64,000 bases of DNA from JAMQKA01 sp034521835 (GTDB taxonomy: Bacteria; Bacteroidota; Rhodothermia; Balneolales; Balneolaceae). Location of the stretch: assembly GCA_034521835.1 (NCBI GenBank), contig JAXHMA010000007.1, positions 1-64,000 of the forward strand, written 5' to 3'. The notes under the pieces are model-generated. The model worked only from the letters and a program-made list of their open reading frames with translations. It was not told the origin of the DNA and ran no database searches. A program made the position numbers and the translations under genes. Below, in pieces: positions 52,549-61,931 of the stretch (its first letter is position 1; the number at the start of each line of letters is the position of its first letter).

Positions 52549-52735
52549 AAGTGATGAGATCAGTAGGTACTCTGTACGTGCCTTTTTTGTTTCCCCATAT
52601 TCGGATTATTCTTTCCCCTGCAATTCCACAGGGATACATTTTTTGATAAAGTCTATTGATACCGGAAATATCTTTAGAATTGCATTTTTCTGCGATCAGA
52701 TTCTGTAAAAATTCGGCTTCCCCTGCCTGTGATAA
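52549..52735 (-). pseudogene. Possible coding remnant in frame after lepB
   Basis: In the lepB frame, directly after its stop, the minus strand reads without interruption LSQAGEAEFLQNLIAEKCNS, then KDISGINRLYQKMYPCGIAG, then RIIRIWGNKKGTYRVP and a stop near 52549. The composition is protein-like, but there is no start codon and I do not recognise it. It could be the end of another gene lost to rearrangement. The rest of 52329-52548 holds nothing recognisable. Confidence 0.3.
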
Positions 52736-53824
52736 TTAATTGTGGATAAAGTTCAGCAAGCGGTTAAAGCGTGGCAACCATCGTTCGGCATCCCAAGAGA
52801 AGTAGATCATGCCCGCTTTGCCGACAATATGGTCTTGTGGTACGAATCCCCAGTAGCGGCTGTCCTCGCTGTTATCACGGTTATCCCCCATCATAAAGTA
52901 GTAATCCTGCCGGATGGTATAGGTTGAATCGAGCTCTCCATTGATGTAGAGCTCATTGCCTCTCCATTCGGCGTTGTTGCGCTCGTACCGGGTAATAATA
53001 TTTTCGTAGATATGCCAGTTATCACGATTAACCGTAACCTCCTGGCCTTCAAATGGAATGACGATTTGCGGCAGATGGTCGTGATTCATGAATCCGGCTG
53101 AAAAGCTAAAGTCACGCCGCGAATATTCATTAAAATCCTCGGGTAACACATGCAAGTTTACATCCTGCACCTCTGGCCAGCGGCGAATAGTTTCAGCTTC
53201 GTTGGTCGTCATATTTACACGGTAGCTATTTTGCCCCTGTGAGCCAACTAACGTTGCCCCGATATTAGCCACTTTGGCGGGACTCAGACGGACGCGCTCC
53301 TGTACTTGCACCACGTAATTTTTCTGCACGCCGGCATATTGTTGAGAGAGATCGCCATTTATATACAGCATTTTATCGCGTATGCTGAGCGTATCACCGG
53401 GAATGCCGACGCTTCGCTTAATGTAGTTGGTCTTCACGGAAATCGGGGAAATATCGATCGGGTAGTTAAAAACTACGATATCATTGCGTTCAATCTCCGT
53501 GTAGCCTGGAAGGCGGGTCCACGGCAAGTTGACGCCCGGCAGGTAGATATTGGTAAAAGGCACGCCGATCACCATGGGCGTTCGGGGACCGTAACTTATT
53601 TTTGAGACTACCAGGAAATCACCTGTAAGCAGGGTTTCTTCCATTGACGGGGTGGGAATGCGATAGGCCTCAAAGAAAAAGGTTCGTATGATTAAAGCAG
53701 CTACTGCAGCAAAAAGGAGGGCGTCCAGCCATTCACGAGCCCAATGATTTGCTTCTTCCTGTTTGTTGTTGCGCCGACGACGAGCGTTCTCTTTATTGTT
53801 TTTCTCCAAAACTTCCTCTGCCAA
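52736..53824 (-). CDS. lepB: Signal peptidase I
   Basis: 362 residues, intact. Membrane helix LLFAAVAALIIRTFFFEAY, then the catalytic Ser in RIPTPSMEETLLTGDFLVV, the catalytic Lys in TNYIKRSVGIPGDTL, and box E MMGDNRDNSEDSRYWGFVP. Cleaves signal peptides of exported proteins. Between boxes D and E lies a large insert (about residues 160-270, with VVQVQERVRLSPAK and HVLPEDFNEYSRRDF), giving a longer periplasmic domain than E. coli-type or minimal enzymes, as in many Bacteroidota. A charged N-terminus (KENARRRRNNKQEE) precedes the helix. Confidence 0.95.
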   Translation of the reverse strand: MAEEVLEKNNKENARRRRNNKQEEANHWAREWLDALLFAAVAALIIRTFFFEAYRIPTPSMEETLLTGDFLVVSKISYGPRTPMVIGVPFTNIYLPGVNLPWTRLPGYTEIERNDIVVFNYPIDISPISVKTNYIKRSVGIPGDTLSIRDKMLYINGDLSQQYAGVQKNYVVQVQERVRLSPAKVANIGATLVGSQGQNSYRVNMTTNEAETIRRWPEVQDVNLHVLPEDFNEYSRRDFSFSAGFMNHDHLPQIVIPFEGQEVTVNRDNWHIYENIITRYERNNAEWRGNELYINGELDSTYTIRQDYYFMMGDNRDNSEDSRYWGFVPQDHIVGKAGMIYFSWDAERWLPRFNRLLNFIHN

Positions 53825-53848
53825 TGCTGTTTCCTTCCTGGTCTATTT

Positions 53849-54442
53849 CTAGTATGTATATTCGATTGTCATGCCTTGAGGGGAATCGATCTTTTCGGTC
53901 ATTAATTCCCCATCTTTGTAGCGCACGTTAAACCACTGCTCTCTTTCTGGAGAATAAAAGTAATCCTGGTATGGCGCCATATCATCAACAGCCATCAGCT
54001 TTTGAGAAAGTGTTCGCTTAATCTGGGGCATCAGGTCGATATACCGGCTGGCTCCGCCATAAACCAGTCCTTGCCCAAAGGGTCCGTCTATGTCTAGGAC
54101 CATCATAGGAATGCTGTCGTCCACGGTAAACCAGTATTCAAATTGTATCGCCTTACCCGGCCGAAAGTTTTTCTGGTCGATCAGGTCCTCCAGGGTCTGG
54201 GTGGGGTCGCCATACACAGCCTGCAGACGAGCCCGGATTTCATCGGTCTTCTTGTTATCAATTTGGGTATCCTGGTAAAGCCCCTGGCCGGTCCACTTGA
54301 TATCAGAAAATTGTTCCTGGAACTCCTGGCGCTGGTTGTGCGGCACTTTTTCAATTTCAGGTTCTTCGAACTGGGCAAACGCTGAACCTACCAGCACAAA
54401 AAATAGTACGGCAATAGCCGTAAACTGTCGTATAAATTGCAT
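53849..54442 (-). CDS. Secreted hypothetical protein
   Basis: 197 residues. Signal peptide MQFIRQFTAIAVLFFVLVGS cut near AFAQ. The mature part is acidic with EKVPHNQRQEFQEQFSDIKW, ARLQAVYGDPTQTLEDLID, IQFEYWFTVDDSIPMMVLD and GPFGQGLVYGGASRYIDL. I do not recognise the family. It is probably periplasmic or outer-membrane-associated. It sits between lepA and lepB, so it may share their transcript, all on the minus strand. Confidence 0.75.
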   Translation of the reverse strand: MQFIRQFTAIAVLFFVLVGSAFAQFEEPEIEKVPHNQRQEFQEQFSDIKWTGQGLYQDTQIDNKKTDEIRARLQAVYGDPTQTLEDLIDQKNFRPGKAIQFEYWFTVDDSIPMMVLDIDGPFGQGLVYGGASRYIDLMPQIKRTLSQKLMAVDDMAPYQDYFYSPEREQWFNVRYKDGELMTEKIDSPQGMTIEYTY

Positions 54443-54523
54443 ATAAAAAATTATCTTTATTTAGATTTGCTGAAAAAGGTAAGAAATTCTGTTAATTATT
54501 TAGCTACTAACGTTACGTAAGTC

Positions 54524-56332
54524 CTAATCATTATCATCCATTGAAAGAACGGCCAGGAAAGCCTCTTGCGGTACCTCAACCGTACCCACCTGCTTCATTC
54601 GTTTTTTCCCTTCCTTTTGCTTCTCCAGCAGTTTTCGTTTCCGGGAAACATCCCCACCATAACATTTTGAGGTAACATCTTTGCGGATGGCTCGAATCGT
54701 TTCTCGAGCGATAATCCGCGAACCGGTGGCTGCCTGCACAGGGACTTCAAACTGCTGCTTGGGGATCAGCTCTTTTAACTTCTTGCAGAGCTTGCGCCCC
54801 TGCTCGTAGGCTTTGTCCCGGTGAATGATACTGGAAAGAGCATCCACAGGTTCCTCGTTGAGCAGAATATCCAGCCGAACAAGGTCACTTTTACGATATT
54901 CAATAAATTCATAATCCAAAGAAGCATAACCGCGGGTGCCACTTTTGAGGCGGTCGTAAAAGTCGAACACCACTTCCGCCATCGGCAGTTCATAGGTAAT
55001 CTCTACACGACGCACCCTGCATATGCAGCTGGTTGACGTAAATGCCGCGCTTATTTTGGCACAACTTCATCACAGGACCAATATAGTCTGAAGGCGTGAG
55101 GATGGTCGCCTTGATATAGGGTTCATAGATTGCCTCCGATCTCCGGGATCCGGCAGATCACTGGGGTTATCTACAAGAATCGTCTGCCTGTTACCTTTTC
55201 GGTTGACGTCAACCTTGTATTCCACATTCGGAACAGTAGTGATAATGTCGATATCAAACTCGCGGTCAAGGCGCTCCTGCACGATCTCCATATGGAGCAT
55301 ACCGAGGAAACCGGCACGAAATCCAAACCCAAGGGCCTCCGACGTTTCCGGTTCATACGAGAGGGAAGCGTCGTTAAGCTGCAGCTTTTCAAGGGCGGAA
55401 CGCAGATCCTCAAAATCATCCGACTGGGTTGGAAAAAGGCCGCTGAAGACCATCGGCTTGGGTTCCTGGTAGCCGGGAATGGGCTTGTCGGCAGGATTAT
55501 CGGTTTTGGTCACTGTATCACCCACACGGGCATCCTGCAGTGATTTTACGCTTCCTACAATATACCCTACTTCTCCCGCTTCCAGACGATCGGTCTTTAC
55601 CTGTTTCATCATCAGGTATCCAATTTCTTCCGCGTCATACTCCTTGTCGGTAGCCATAAAGCGAATTCCCTCGCCTTTTTCAAGCGCCCCTTCCATCACC
55701 CGAACATAGACAATAGAGCCGCGATAGGTATTAAAAATAGAATCAAAAATAAGGGCCCGAAGCGGCTTTTCGGTATCTCTTTTAGGACCCGGAATACGCT
55801 TGACAATCTCTTCAAGAAGCACGTTTACTCCTTCACCCGTTTTACCAGAAACTTTAAGAATTTCGTCTTCATCGCAGCCGATAAGATCCACAATTTGCTG
55901 ACCTACGCCTTCTATATCAGCACCGGGCAGATCAATTTTATTAAGTACCGGAACAATTTCCAGGTCCTGATCCAGCGCCTGGTACAGTGTGGAAAGCGTT
56001 TGCGCCTCAATGCCCTGGGCTGCATCTACCACCAGCAGGGCGCCTTCGCACGCTTTCAGAGCTCGCGAAACTTCATAGCCAAAATCGACGTGGCCGGGGG
56101 TATCAATCAGGTTGAAAATCACTTTTTCCCCACTGGGACGCTCATATTCCATTTTTATGGCGTGGCTTTTGATCGTGATACCACGCTCGCGTTCCAGGTC
56201 CATATCATCAAGGATCTGCTCCTTCATCTCCCGCTCGGTGATGGCACCGGTACGCTCCAGCAGCCGATCGGCCAGGGTAGATTTACCGTGATCGATATGG
56301 GCGATAATGCAAAAGTTGCGAATTTCAGGCAT
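54524..56332 (-). CDS. lepA: Elongation factor 4 (LepA), with apparent frameshifts
   Basis: Translational GTPase that acts on stalled or back-translocating ribosomes and aids ribosome assembly. About 600 residues. GTPase motifs: CIIAHIDHGKSTLADRL, DTPGHVDFGYEVSRAL and VLNKIDLPGAD. Domain II and III follow (GEGIRFMATDKEYDAEEIGY, EPKPMVFSGLFPTQSDDF), and the frame changes near 55130. Domain IV/CTD continues after a gap near 55020-55070 with LDYEFIEYRKSDLVRLDIL and the LepA-specific tail RKRLLEKQKEG and RMKQVGTVEVPQEAFL. Two shifts; both look technical. Confidence 0.95.
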
Positions 56333-56521
56333 AAATAATCAGCTTACAATGCTATAAAGTGCTCAACAAAAAGAACGGATAAGATACAAATTTAGTGGAG
56401 GGATTGCATATCATTGAAAAAATAAAAAAGTATATCTGCTCTGTTCTTCCATGCTAAACACGATATAAACGAGCTATGAGCAGATCTAAAAATTGTACCG
56501 CGTGATGCGCAACAAAACTAA

Positions 56522-56748
56522 CCCGGATTATTCACGAAATTGTGATGTATACAAGGTAATTCATTGATATTGTGCTACCTATCAAAGATGACAAATAGCT
56601 TAACTATGAGTGTTGTAACTAACGGCTACGAAATTTGGCCCTGCACTTCGTTGACGGGAAAAAGCTGTGCTCAAGATGCACAGGTACCTTTGCGTGGTCA
56701 TTTCCCCCTAGTCTCGTTCAAAACCAAATTTCTTGGTGAATAATCCAG
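56522..56748. mobile_element. MITE-like element, copy 2 (227 bp), with ACTAA target duplication
   Basis: Left end CCCGGATTATTCAC, right end the near-complement GTGAATAATCCAG, flanked by ACTAA at 56517-56521 and 56749-56753. The interior shares TCATTGATATT and a GTTGTAACTAA block with copy 1 and contains about 90 bp absent from copy 1. It lies between lepA and a small gene on the same strand. Confidence 0.72.
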
Positions 56749-56774
56749 ACTAAACATATTACGATATTCGCAAC

Positions 56775-57054
56775 CTATTCTTCTTCCACAATCTTCAGAG
56801 AATCCGCTTCATCCTCAGGGACAGGGTTCAGCAGCTCAATGTGAAATCTAAACTCTTCTCCTTCAATGGTCATCGTATCATAAACCTCGCGTATCAGCTC
56901 AAAAATAACATCTGTATTACCGCGCACGCTGGTGGAAAGGTAATTTACATCTACCTCCACATCGTGCTGGGCTACCAGCTCAAGCAAAAAGTGGATGCTT
57001 TCCCGTGGATTCTGAGCCTCCAGTGGAATGTAGGTAAACTGTGCAGTAGTAATC
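56775..57054 (-). CDS. YkoF/thiamine-binding-like small protein
   Basis: The frame opens at 57128, but MITTAQFTYIPLEAQNPRES (57054) begins the domain, so I choose it. About 93 residues with alternating strand-helix-strand: FTYIPLEAQNP, IHFLLELVAQHDVEVDVNYL, STSVRGNTDVIFELIREVY, EFRFHIELLNPVP. This pattern, with ST-(x)-RGN before the second helix, resembles YkoF/MTH1187-type ligand-binding ferredoxin folds, some of which bind thiamine. The identification is tentative. The acidic tail DEADSLKIVEEE is unlike that family. Confidence 0.5.
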
Positions 57055-57325
57055 ATGATTAAGATCGTTTGGGTTAATATTCTTCTGAAAAACCGGTTAA
57101 GGATAAACGTTTGAGTGATGGAGTTCAATGGAAATTATTTAGAAATTCGACTAGTGCTCAATTACAAGGCCTCCCCTATTTATCCTGAAAAATTTCTGTC
57201 GTCGATATTCATCTATCCACCACCGGAACATTCTATAAAAATAGGAGTAATAGTTACTAAAGGAAGTATTTAAACAACCAACGGAGATATCAAATTCAAT
57301 TTTAGATATTAAGCATTCTGTCCAA

Positions 57326-57428
57326 ACCACCTCATACCGATAGCCATCCTACATGGACAACACTCCCATACCTGAGGTGGTATTGACCCCATAAGTCCCG
57401 AATCTTACCCCGGTTCGGGGCTTTTTTT
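57326..57428 (+). ncRNA. Candidate structured RNA or transcript end with terminator
   Basis: CCACCTCA (about 57329-57336) pairs exactly with TGAGGTGG (about 57373-57380), closing a hairpin of about 50 bases. A second hairpin follows, CCCGAA (57397-57402) with TTCGGG (57414-57419), then GCTTTTTTT, a good intrinsic terminator. No gene on the plus strand explains them. It could be a small RNA or the end of an unseen transcript. Unnamed. Confidence 0.4.
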
Positions 57429-57538
57429 ATCTCTACAACATTCAATTCGATATTCCAACATCTGGCTGAACAGTTCCGGATCATTGCATTCGGGATAAGT
57501 AGTTTCTGAAGATGATTGGTTTAAAAAGATTCAGTTTC

Positions 57539-57740
57539 CTATCCCGAAGTTAAATTTTCGTTAACTTGATTTTCGCTGTGGAAGATTACCTTAAAACCAT
57601 TATCTTTGGCTTGATGCAGAACAGAAAGCGACATATCCATACTCACCTCCATCATGGCGGCTCCAGCCGTCAATAGCATCAGTTTATGTAGCTTCGGCTA
57701 CCACGTCTTCTCCACTATCTACATCCAGAATACCTTAAAC
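57539..57740 (-). pseudogene. Coding remnant opposite the his leader region, or chance frame
   Basis: Minus-strand frames read GILDVDSGEDVVAEAT, then after a shift LLTAGAAMMEVSMDMSLSVL, HQAKDNGFKVIFHSENQVNE and a TAG at 57539. The composition looks like protein, but no start codon is clear and I do not recognise it. It competes with a His-rich reading on the plus strand. Confidence 0.35.
57614..57676 (+). promoter_or_regulatory. Possible histidine leader peptide upstream of hisG
   Basis: A 20-codon ORF on the plus strand, MQNRKRHIHTHLHHGGSSRQ, has five His codons and ends 84 bases before hisG. A tight hairpin GTAGC-TTCG-GCTAC (57688-57701) follows. His-rich leader peptides control his operons in enterobacteria. 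Against it: no T-run terminator follows, and the His codons lie opposite Met codons of a protein-like minus-strand frame. Confidence 0.35.
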
Positions 57741-57760
57741 AATAGATCTACTATTTGATT

Positions 57761-58642
57761 ATGCAACGCACTGCTGATTCTGATACCTCATTACGAATTG
57801 CCATTCAAAAATCCGGTCGGCTAACCGACAAAACCATTGACCTGCTAAAAGGCGTTGGGTTACGTTTTGACAACTACAAGCGCAGCCTGATGGTAAAATG
57901 CCGCAATTTTGATGTTGAACTTCTGCTCATTCGCGATGATGACATCCCGGAGTATGTACAGGATGGCGTCTGCGATCTCGGCTTTGTCGGCGCGAATGTT
58001 ACAGCGGAAATGGGTGCTGATGTCACAATACTCAAGGGCCTCGATTACGGGGTATGTCGCCTCTCGCTGGCCGCCAAGAAAGACGGAAACATCGAGTCTG
58101 TTGAGGATTTTGAAGGAAAAACCATCGCCACCAGCTATCCAAATCTGACGCGCAACTACCTTCAGGAACATGGCGTTGAATCTAAAATTGTGACGATATC
58201 AGGGGCCGTGGAGATCGCCCCGAGACTTGAGGTTGCCGATGCTATCTGTGACTTGGTTTCCACCGGCAATACGCTGAAAGCCAATGGTCTCCAAGAGCTT
58301 GACGTTATCTTTGAGTCCGAAACTGAACTGATCCAAACCAACAAAAAATTATCGGAAGGCAAACAGAAGCTGATCGAAAAACTGTTGCTCCGCATTGAAG
58401 GCTATCAACAGGCCGAGCGTAGCCGCTATATCATGATGAACGCACCCGAAACTGCGGTTCCGGAAATCAAAGATATTATCCCTTCTCTGAAAAGTCCTAC
58501 GGTGATGCCACTGGCCGACAACGGCATGGTGGCCATTCATACCGTCATTCAAGTAGAGCAATTCTGGGAAGTCATGGAGCGATTAAAGTCAGCCGGAGCC
58601 AGTGGTATCGTAATTCTTCCTATCGAAAGTATGATTCTATAA
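57761..58642 (+). CDS. hisG: ATP phosphoribosyltransferase, long form
   Basis: First step of histidine synthesis: joins ATP and PRPP. About 293 residues from ATG 57761 (MQRTADSDTSLRIAIQKSGR). Catalytic domains: IQKSGRLTDKTIDLLKGVGL, VCDLGFVGANVTAEMGADV, and the PRPP loop VADAICDLVSTGNTLKANGL. The C-terminal regulatory domain (about residues 215-293, NAPETAVPEIKDIIPSLKSP, VMPLADNGMVAIHTV) is the ACT-like module of long-form HisG that senses histidine, so no HisZ is needed. Heads the hisGDCBH operon. Confidence 0.96.
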   Translation: MQRTADSDTSLRIAIQKSGRLTDKTIDLLKGVGLRFDNYKRSLMVKCRNFDVELLLIRDDDIPEYVQDGVCDLGFVGANVTAEMGADVTILKGLDYGVCRLSLAAKKDGNIESVEDFEGKTIATSYPNLTRNYLQEHGVESKIVTISGAVEIAPRLEVADAICDLVSTGNTLKANGLQELDVIFESETELIQTNKKLSEGKQKLIEKLLLRIEGYQQAERSRYIMMNAPETAVPEIKDIIPSLKSPTVMPLADNGMVAIHTVIQVEQFWEVMERLKSAGASGIVILPIESMIL

Positions 58643-58691
58643 CATCAACCTGGGAATGCTGTCCCGCTTTCCCTTTGTTTGATATGTGATT

Positions 58692-59978
58692 ATGAAAAGA
58701 TACAAGTTTGACAAGTTAACTAACGACCAAGTCCGGGACCTCTGCCGGAGGCCCAAAATGGATTTCCTGTCTGTTTTGGAGCAGATCAAGCCGATAATCG
58801 AACAGGTAGAATCCGATGGAGATGAAGCTGTTTTGAAATTTACCGAGACGTTTGACGGCGTTCGGCCACCTTCGGTACAGCTGAATCCACAGCAACAAAC
58901 GGTGGAGCTGGATGAACAAACCCAGGATGCCATCGATACCGCATTTCGCAATATTTACCGGTTTCACAAAGCACAGCTTTCTGCCCCCATTGAGGTGGAA
59001 ACGATGCCGGGAGTTCGCTGCTCGCGGGTTGCGCGCCCTATCGAACGGGTGGGACTTTACGTTCCGGGGGGCACAGCTATTTTGCCCTCAACCCTGATGA
59101 TGCTGGGCATTCCCGCCATGCTGGCCGGTTGCGCACAAGTGATCGTTGCAACGCCTCCGAATGAACAGGGGACGATTGCGGATGAAATTAGCTATATCGC
59201 ACAGAAGCTCGGTATAGAAACCGTGCTGCTGGCCGGCGGTGCACAAGCGGTAGCTGCCATGGCTTACGGAACCGAGTCGATCCCAAAAGTGGACAAAATA
59301 TTTGGTCCCGGCAACCAGTATGTAACGGCCGCTAAAATGTGGCTTCAAAACAGTGAAGCCCATATTTCAATCGACATGCCAGCTGGACCGTCTGAAGTTC
59401 TGGTCATTGCCGATGAAACAGCAAATCCCGCGTATGTAGCCGCTGACCTGCTTTCGCAGGCCGAGCACGGACCTGACAGCCAGGTAGTATTGGTGGCTAC
59501 ACCCTCTTTTGATTTGGATAAACTGGAGGATGAATTAGATCTACAGATGCAGGAGCTTCCCCGCAAGGAGACTGCCTCAAAGGCCCTCGAAAACAGCTTT
59601 TCGGTTGAGGTTAACAATCTTGAGAATGCCTTTTATTTTTCCAATGAATATGCGCCAGAACACCTGATTGTGCAGTGCCAGGATACGGCTGAAAGAACGG
59701 AGCTTATCAAGCATGCCGGCTCGGTTTTCCTTGGACCGTGGTCCCCCGAAAGCGTGGGAGATTATGCCTCGGGAACGAACCACACTCTTCCAACGTATGG
59801 GTATGCCCGAATGTATAGCGGCGTTTCGGTTGATTCCTTTCAAAAATTTATTACCATACAGCAGTTGAGCCGCGAAGGCCTGCAATCACTAGCACGACCG
59901 GTTACTAAGCTGGCAGAAATGGAGCAACTACAGGCACACAAACGCGCTGTAACAATTCGACTTAACGACAACGATTAA
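58692..59978 (+). CDS. hisD: Histidinol dehydrogenase
   Basis: Last two steps: histidinol to histidine with 2 NAD+. About 428 residues from ATG 58692 (MKRYKFDKLTNDQVRDLC). Blocks: RVGLYVPGGTAILPSTLMM, KVDKIFGPGNQYVTAAK, DMPAGPSEVLVIADETANPA, the Zn-site QAEHGPDSQVVLVATPS, NEYAPEHLIVQC and SVGDYASGTNHTLPTYGYAR. It is intact. 49 bp after hisG, 5 bp before hisC. Confidence 0.97.
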   Translation: MKRYKFDKLTNDQVRDLCRRPKMDFLSVLEQIKPIIEQVESDGDEAVLKFTETFDGVRPPSVQLNPQQQTVELDEQTQDAIDTAFRNIYRFHKAQLSAPIEVETMPGVRCSRVARPIERVGLYVPGGTAILPSTLMMLGIPAMLAGCAQVIVATPPNEQGTIADEISYIAQKLGIETVLLAGGAQAVAAMAYGTESIPKVDKIFGPGNQYVTAAKMWLQNSEAHISIDMPAGPSEVLVIADETANPAYVAADLLSQAEHGPDSQVVLVATPSFDLDKLEDELDLQMQELPRKETASKALENSFSVEVNNLENAFYFSNEYAPEHLIVQCQDTAERTELIKHAGSVFLGPWSPESVGDYASGTNHTLPTYGYARMYSGVSVDSFQKFITIQQLSREGLQSLARPVTKLAEMEQLQAHKRAVTIRLNDND

Positions 59979-59983
59979 TAACT

Positions 59984-61042
59984 ATGCCTAAAACGATATC
60001 CATCGACGATCTTGTGCGTCCCAATATCAAAAAGCTTAATCCCTACCGCAGTGCCCGCGATGATTACGACCAGGGCACCGCTGCTTGATGCAAATGAAAA
60101 CAGCTATGGATCACCGATTAAAAACATAGAGGGGCTGAATCGGTATCCCTCCCCCTACCAGCGAGAGCTTCGCAGCAGATTTGCCGAATTACGCGGAGTT
60201 CGCACAGAAAACGTATTTGCTGGTGCTGGCAGTGATGAATCGATCGACCTGCTGCTGCGCGTGTTTTGTCAGCCGGGAAAGGATCGAATCCTCATTACGC
60301 CCCCCACTTACGGTATGTACAGCGTATCAGCAAATATCCACGATATTCACGTAGATAAAGCGCTGTTGACGTCTGACTTTCAGCTAGATGTTGATGCGGT
60401 CTTCTCATCAGTGCAGAAATACATAAAATGATCTTTCTCTGCTCCCCCAACAATCCAACAGCTAACGATATGTCGATGGAGGCAATCAAGAAGATCATCC
60501 ATGAATTTAATGGTATTGTGGTAGTGGATGAAGCCTATATCGATTTCAGTGAACGGGAATCTCTTGCCCGGGATATACCTAATTACCCGAACTTGGTGGT
60601 GCTACAGACCCTCTCGAAAGGTTTTGGACTGGCAGGTATTCGGATGGGCGTAACTATTGCGGCCGAAGATATCATCAACTACATGATGAAGGTAAAAGCG
60701 CCTTACAACGTAAATTCACTGACCTCTCACTACGGGAAAAAAGCATTCGAAAACCTGGAAAAGGTCCGATTTAACATCAGCAAAATCAAGGAAGAGCGGA
60801 ATCGTCTTTCCAAAGCACTTTCCATTCAGCCGTTTGTAGAGAAAGTCTATCCTTCGGATGCCAACTTTATCCTTTTCAAAATTGATGAGGCCTACGATAT
60901 CTACAAAAAGCTGGCCGATCGTGGCGTAGTTGTACGCTATCGTGGGACTGAACCGCACTGCGAAAACTGCCTGCGCGTAACAGTGGGCATGCCCGACGAA
61001 AACGACCTGTTTCTTTCTACGCTTAAAAAGGTAACCTCATGA
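59984..61042 (+). CDS. hisC: Histidinol-phosphate aminotransferase, two apparent frameshifts
   Basis: PLP enzyme for imidazole-acetol phosphate to histidinol phosphate. Starts ATG 59984 (MPKTISIDDLVRPNIKKLNP). A shift near 60085 at GCTGCTTGA leads to LLDANENSYGSP and VFAGAGSDESIDLLLRVF. A second shift near 60425 leads to FLCSPNNPTANDMS, VVDEAYIDFSERES and the PLP lysine in TLSKGFGLAGIRMG, then RGVVVRYRGTEPHCENCLRV. About 350 residues. The stop overlaps hisB by ATGA. Both indels are probably technical since the operon is otherwise clean. Confidence 0.94.
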
Positions 61043-61929
61043 AAATTTGGATCCACAATGAAGCACTCGCAGGAGATCATGAGCAGATGCTTTGGCCGGG
61101 TGTCCTGTTTGGTATAAATTATTTGCAAAAGCTTGATCATAAAGTGGGCTTTGATCTGGATCCTCTCACAAAAATCCAGCGGCAGCTCCTTGAAAATGAA
61201 CGAATAACGCCACAGTTCAGCAGCCCTGATACCGCTGAACTGTTCGTTTTTTCGAAACATGGAACAATGCTTTCGGCCGAGACAGAGGATACCAACGTTG
61301 CAGAATCGTCTGACTGGCTTAAACTGAGCCACACGCTCTGTTTTCCCAAACGCACAGCCGAGATCCATCGGCAGACTGCTGAAACGGATATTCACGTCAA
61401 ACTCAATCTCGATGGCGACGGTACAGCGAAAATAGATACCGGGCTCAACTTTTTCGATCACATGCTTGAACAGATCGCAAAGCATGGCCTGATCGACCTG
61501 GAGCTTACCTGCAAAGGCGACCTGGAAGTTGATGAGCACCACACCATTGAAGATGTGGCAATTGTCCTCGGTGAGACCATCACCAAAGCATTAGACAACA
61601 AAGTGGGAATTCAGCGGTATAGTTTTCTGTTGCCCATGGATGAAAGTAAAGCTGAGATAGCGTTGGATCTGTCTGGACGGCCATATGTTGCCTTTGATGC
61701 TGATTTTAAACGAGCGATGGTTGGCGACTTTCCCACAGAGATGACCGAACATTTTTTCTATTCGTTAGCTATGCATCTGAAAGCGACACTGCATATTTCA
61801 GTTGCCGGTTCGAATGATCATCACAAGATCGAAGCCATCTTTAAGGGCTTGGCTCACTGCCTGCGTGTAGCCGTCAGCCGTAGCGAAAGACAATATAATA
61901 TATTACCCAGCACAAAAAATCTGCTATAG
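61039..61929 (+). CDS. hisB: Imidazoleglycerol-phosphate dehydratase with non-canonical N-terminal extension
   Basis: 296 residues, intact. The C-terminal part (from about residue 105) is a complete dehydratase: FFDHMLEQIAKHGLIDLELT, EVDEHHTIEDVAIVLGE, TEHFFYSLAMHLKATLHISV and GSNDHHKIEAIFKGL, with the metal-binding His pairs. In two-domain HisB the N-terminus is a HAD histidinol-phosphatase of about 165 residues with DRDGT. Here the N-terminal part is only about 105 residues and has neither DxDGT nor a Cys-rich zinc loop; LWPGVLFGINYLQKLDHKVG faintly echoes the HAD helix after the first strand. Phosphatase activity is therefore unlikely. Confidence 0.93.
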   Translation: MKIWIHNEALAGDHEQMLWPGVLFGINYLQKLDHKVGFDLDPLTKIQRQLLENERITPQFSSPDTAELFVFSKHGTMLSAETEDTNVAESSDWLKLSHTLCFPKRTAEIHRQTAETDIHVKLNLDGDGTAKIDTGLNFFDHMLEQIAKHGLIDLELTCKGDLEVDEHHTIEDVAIVLGETITKALDNKVGIQRYSFLLPMDESKAEIALDLSGRPYVAFDADFKRAMVGDFPTEMTEHFFYSLAMHLKATLHISVAGSNDHHKIEAIFKGLAHCLRVAVSRSERQYNILPSTKNLL

Positions 61930-61931
61930 CA

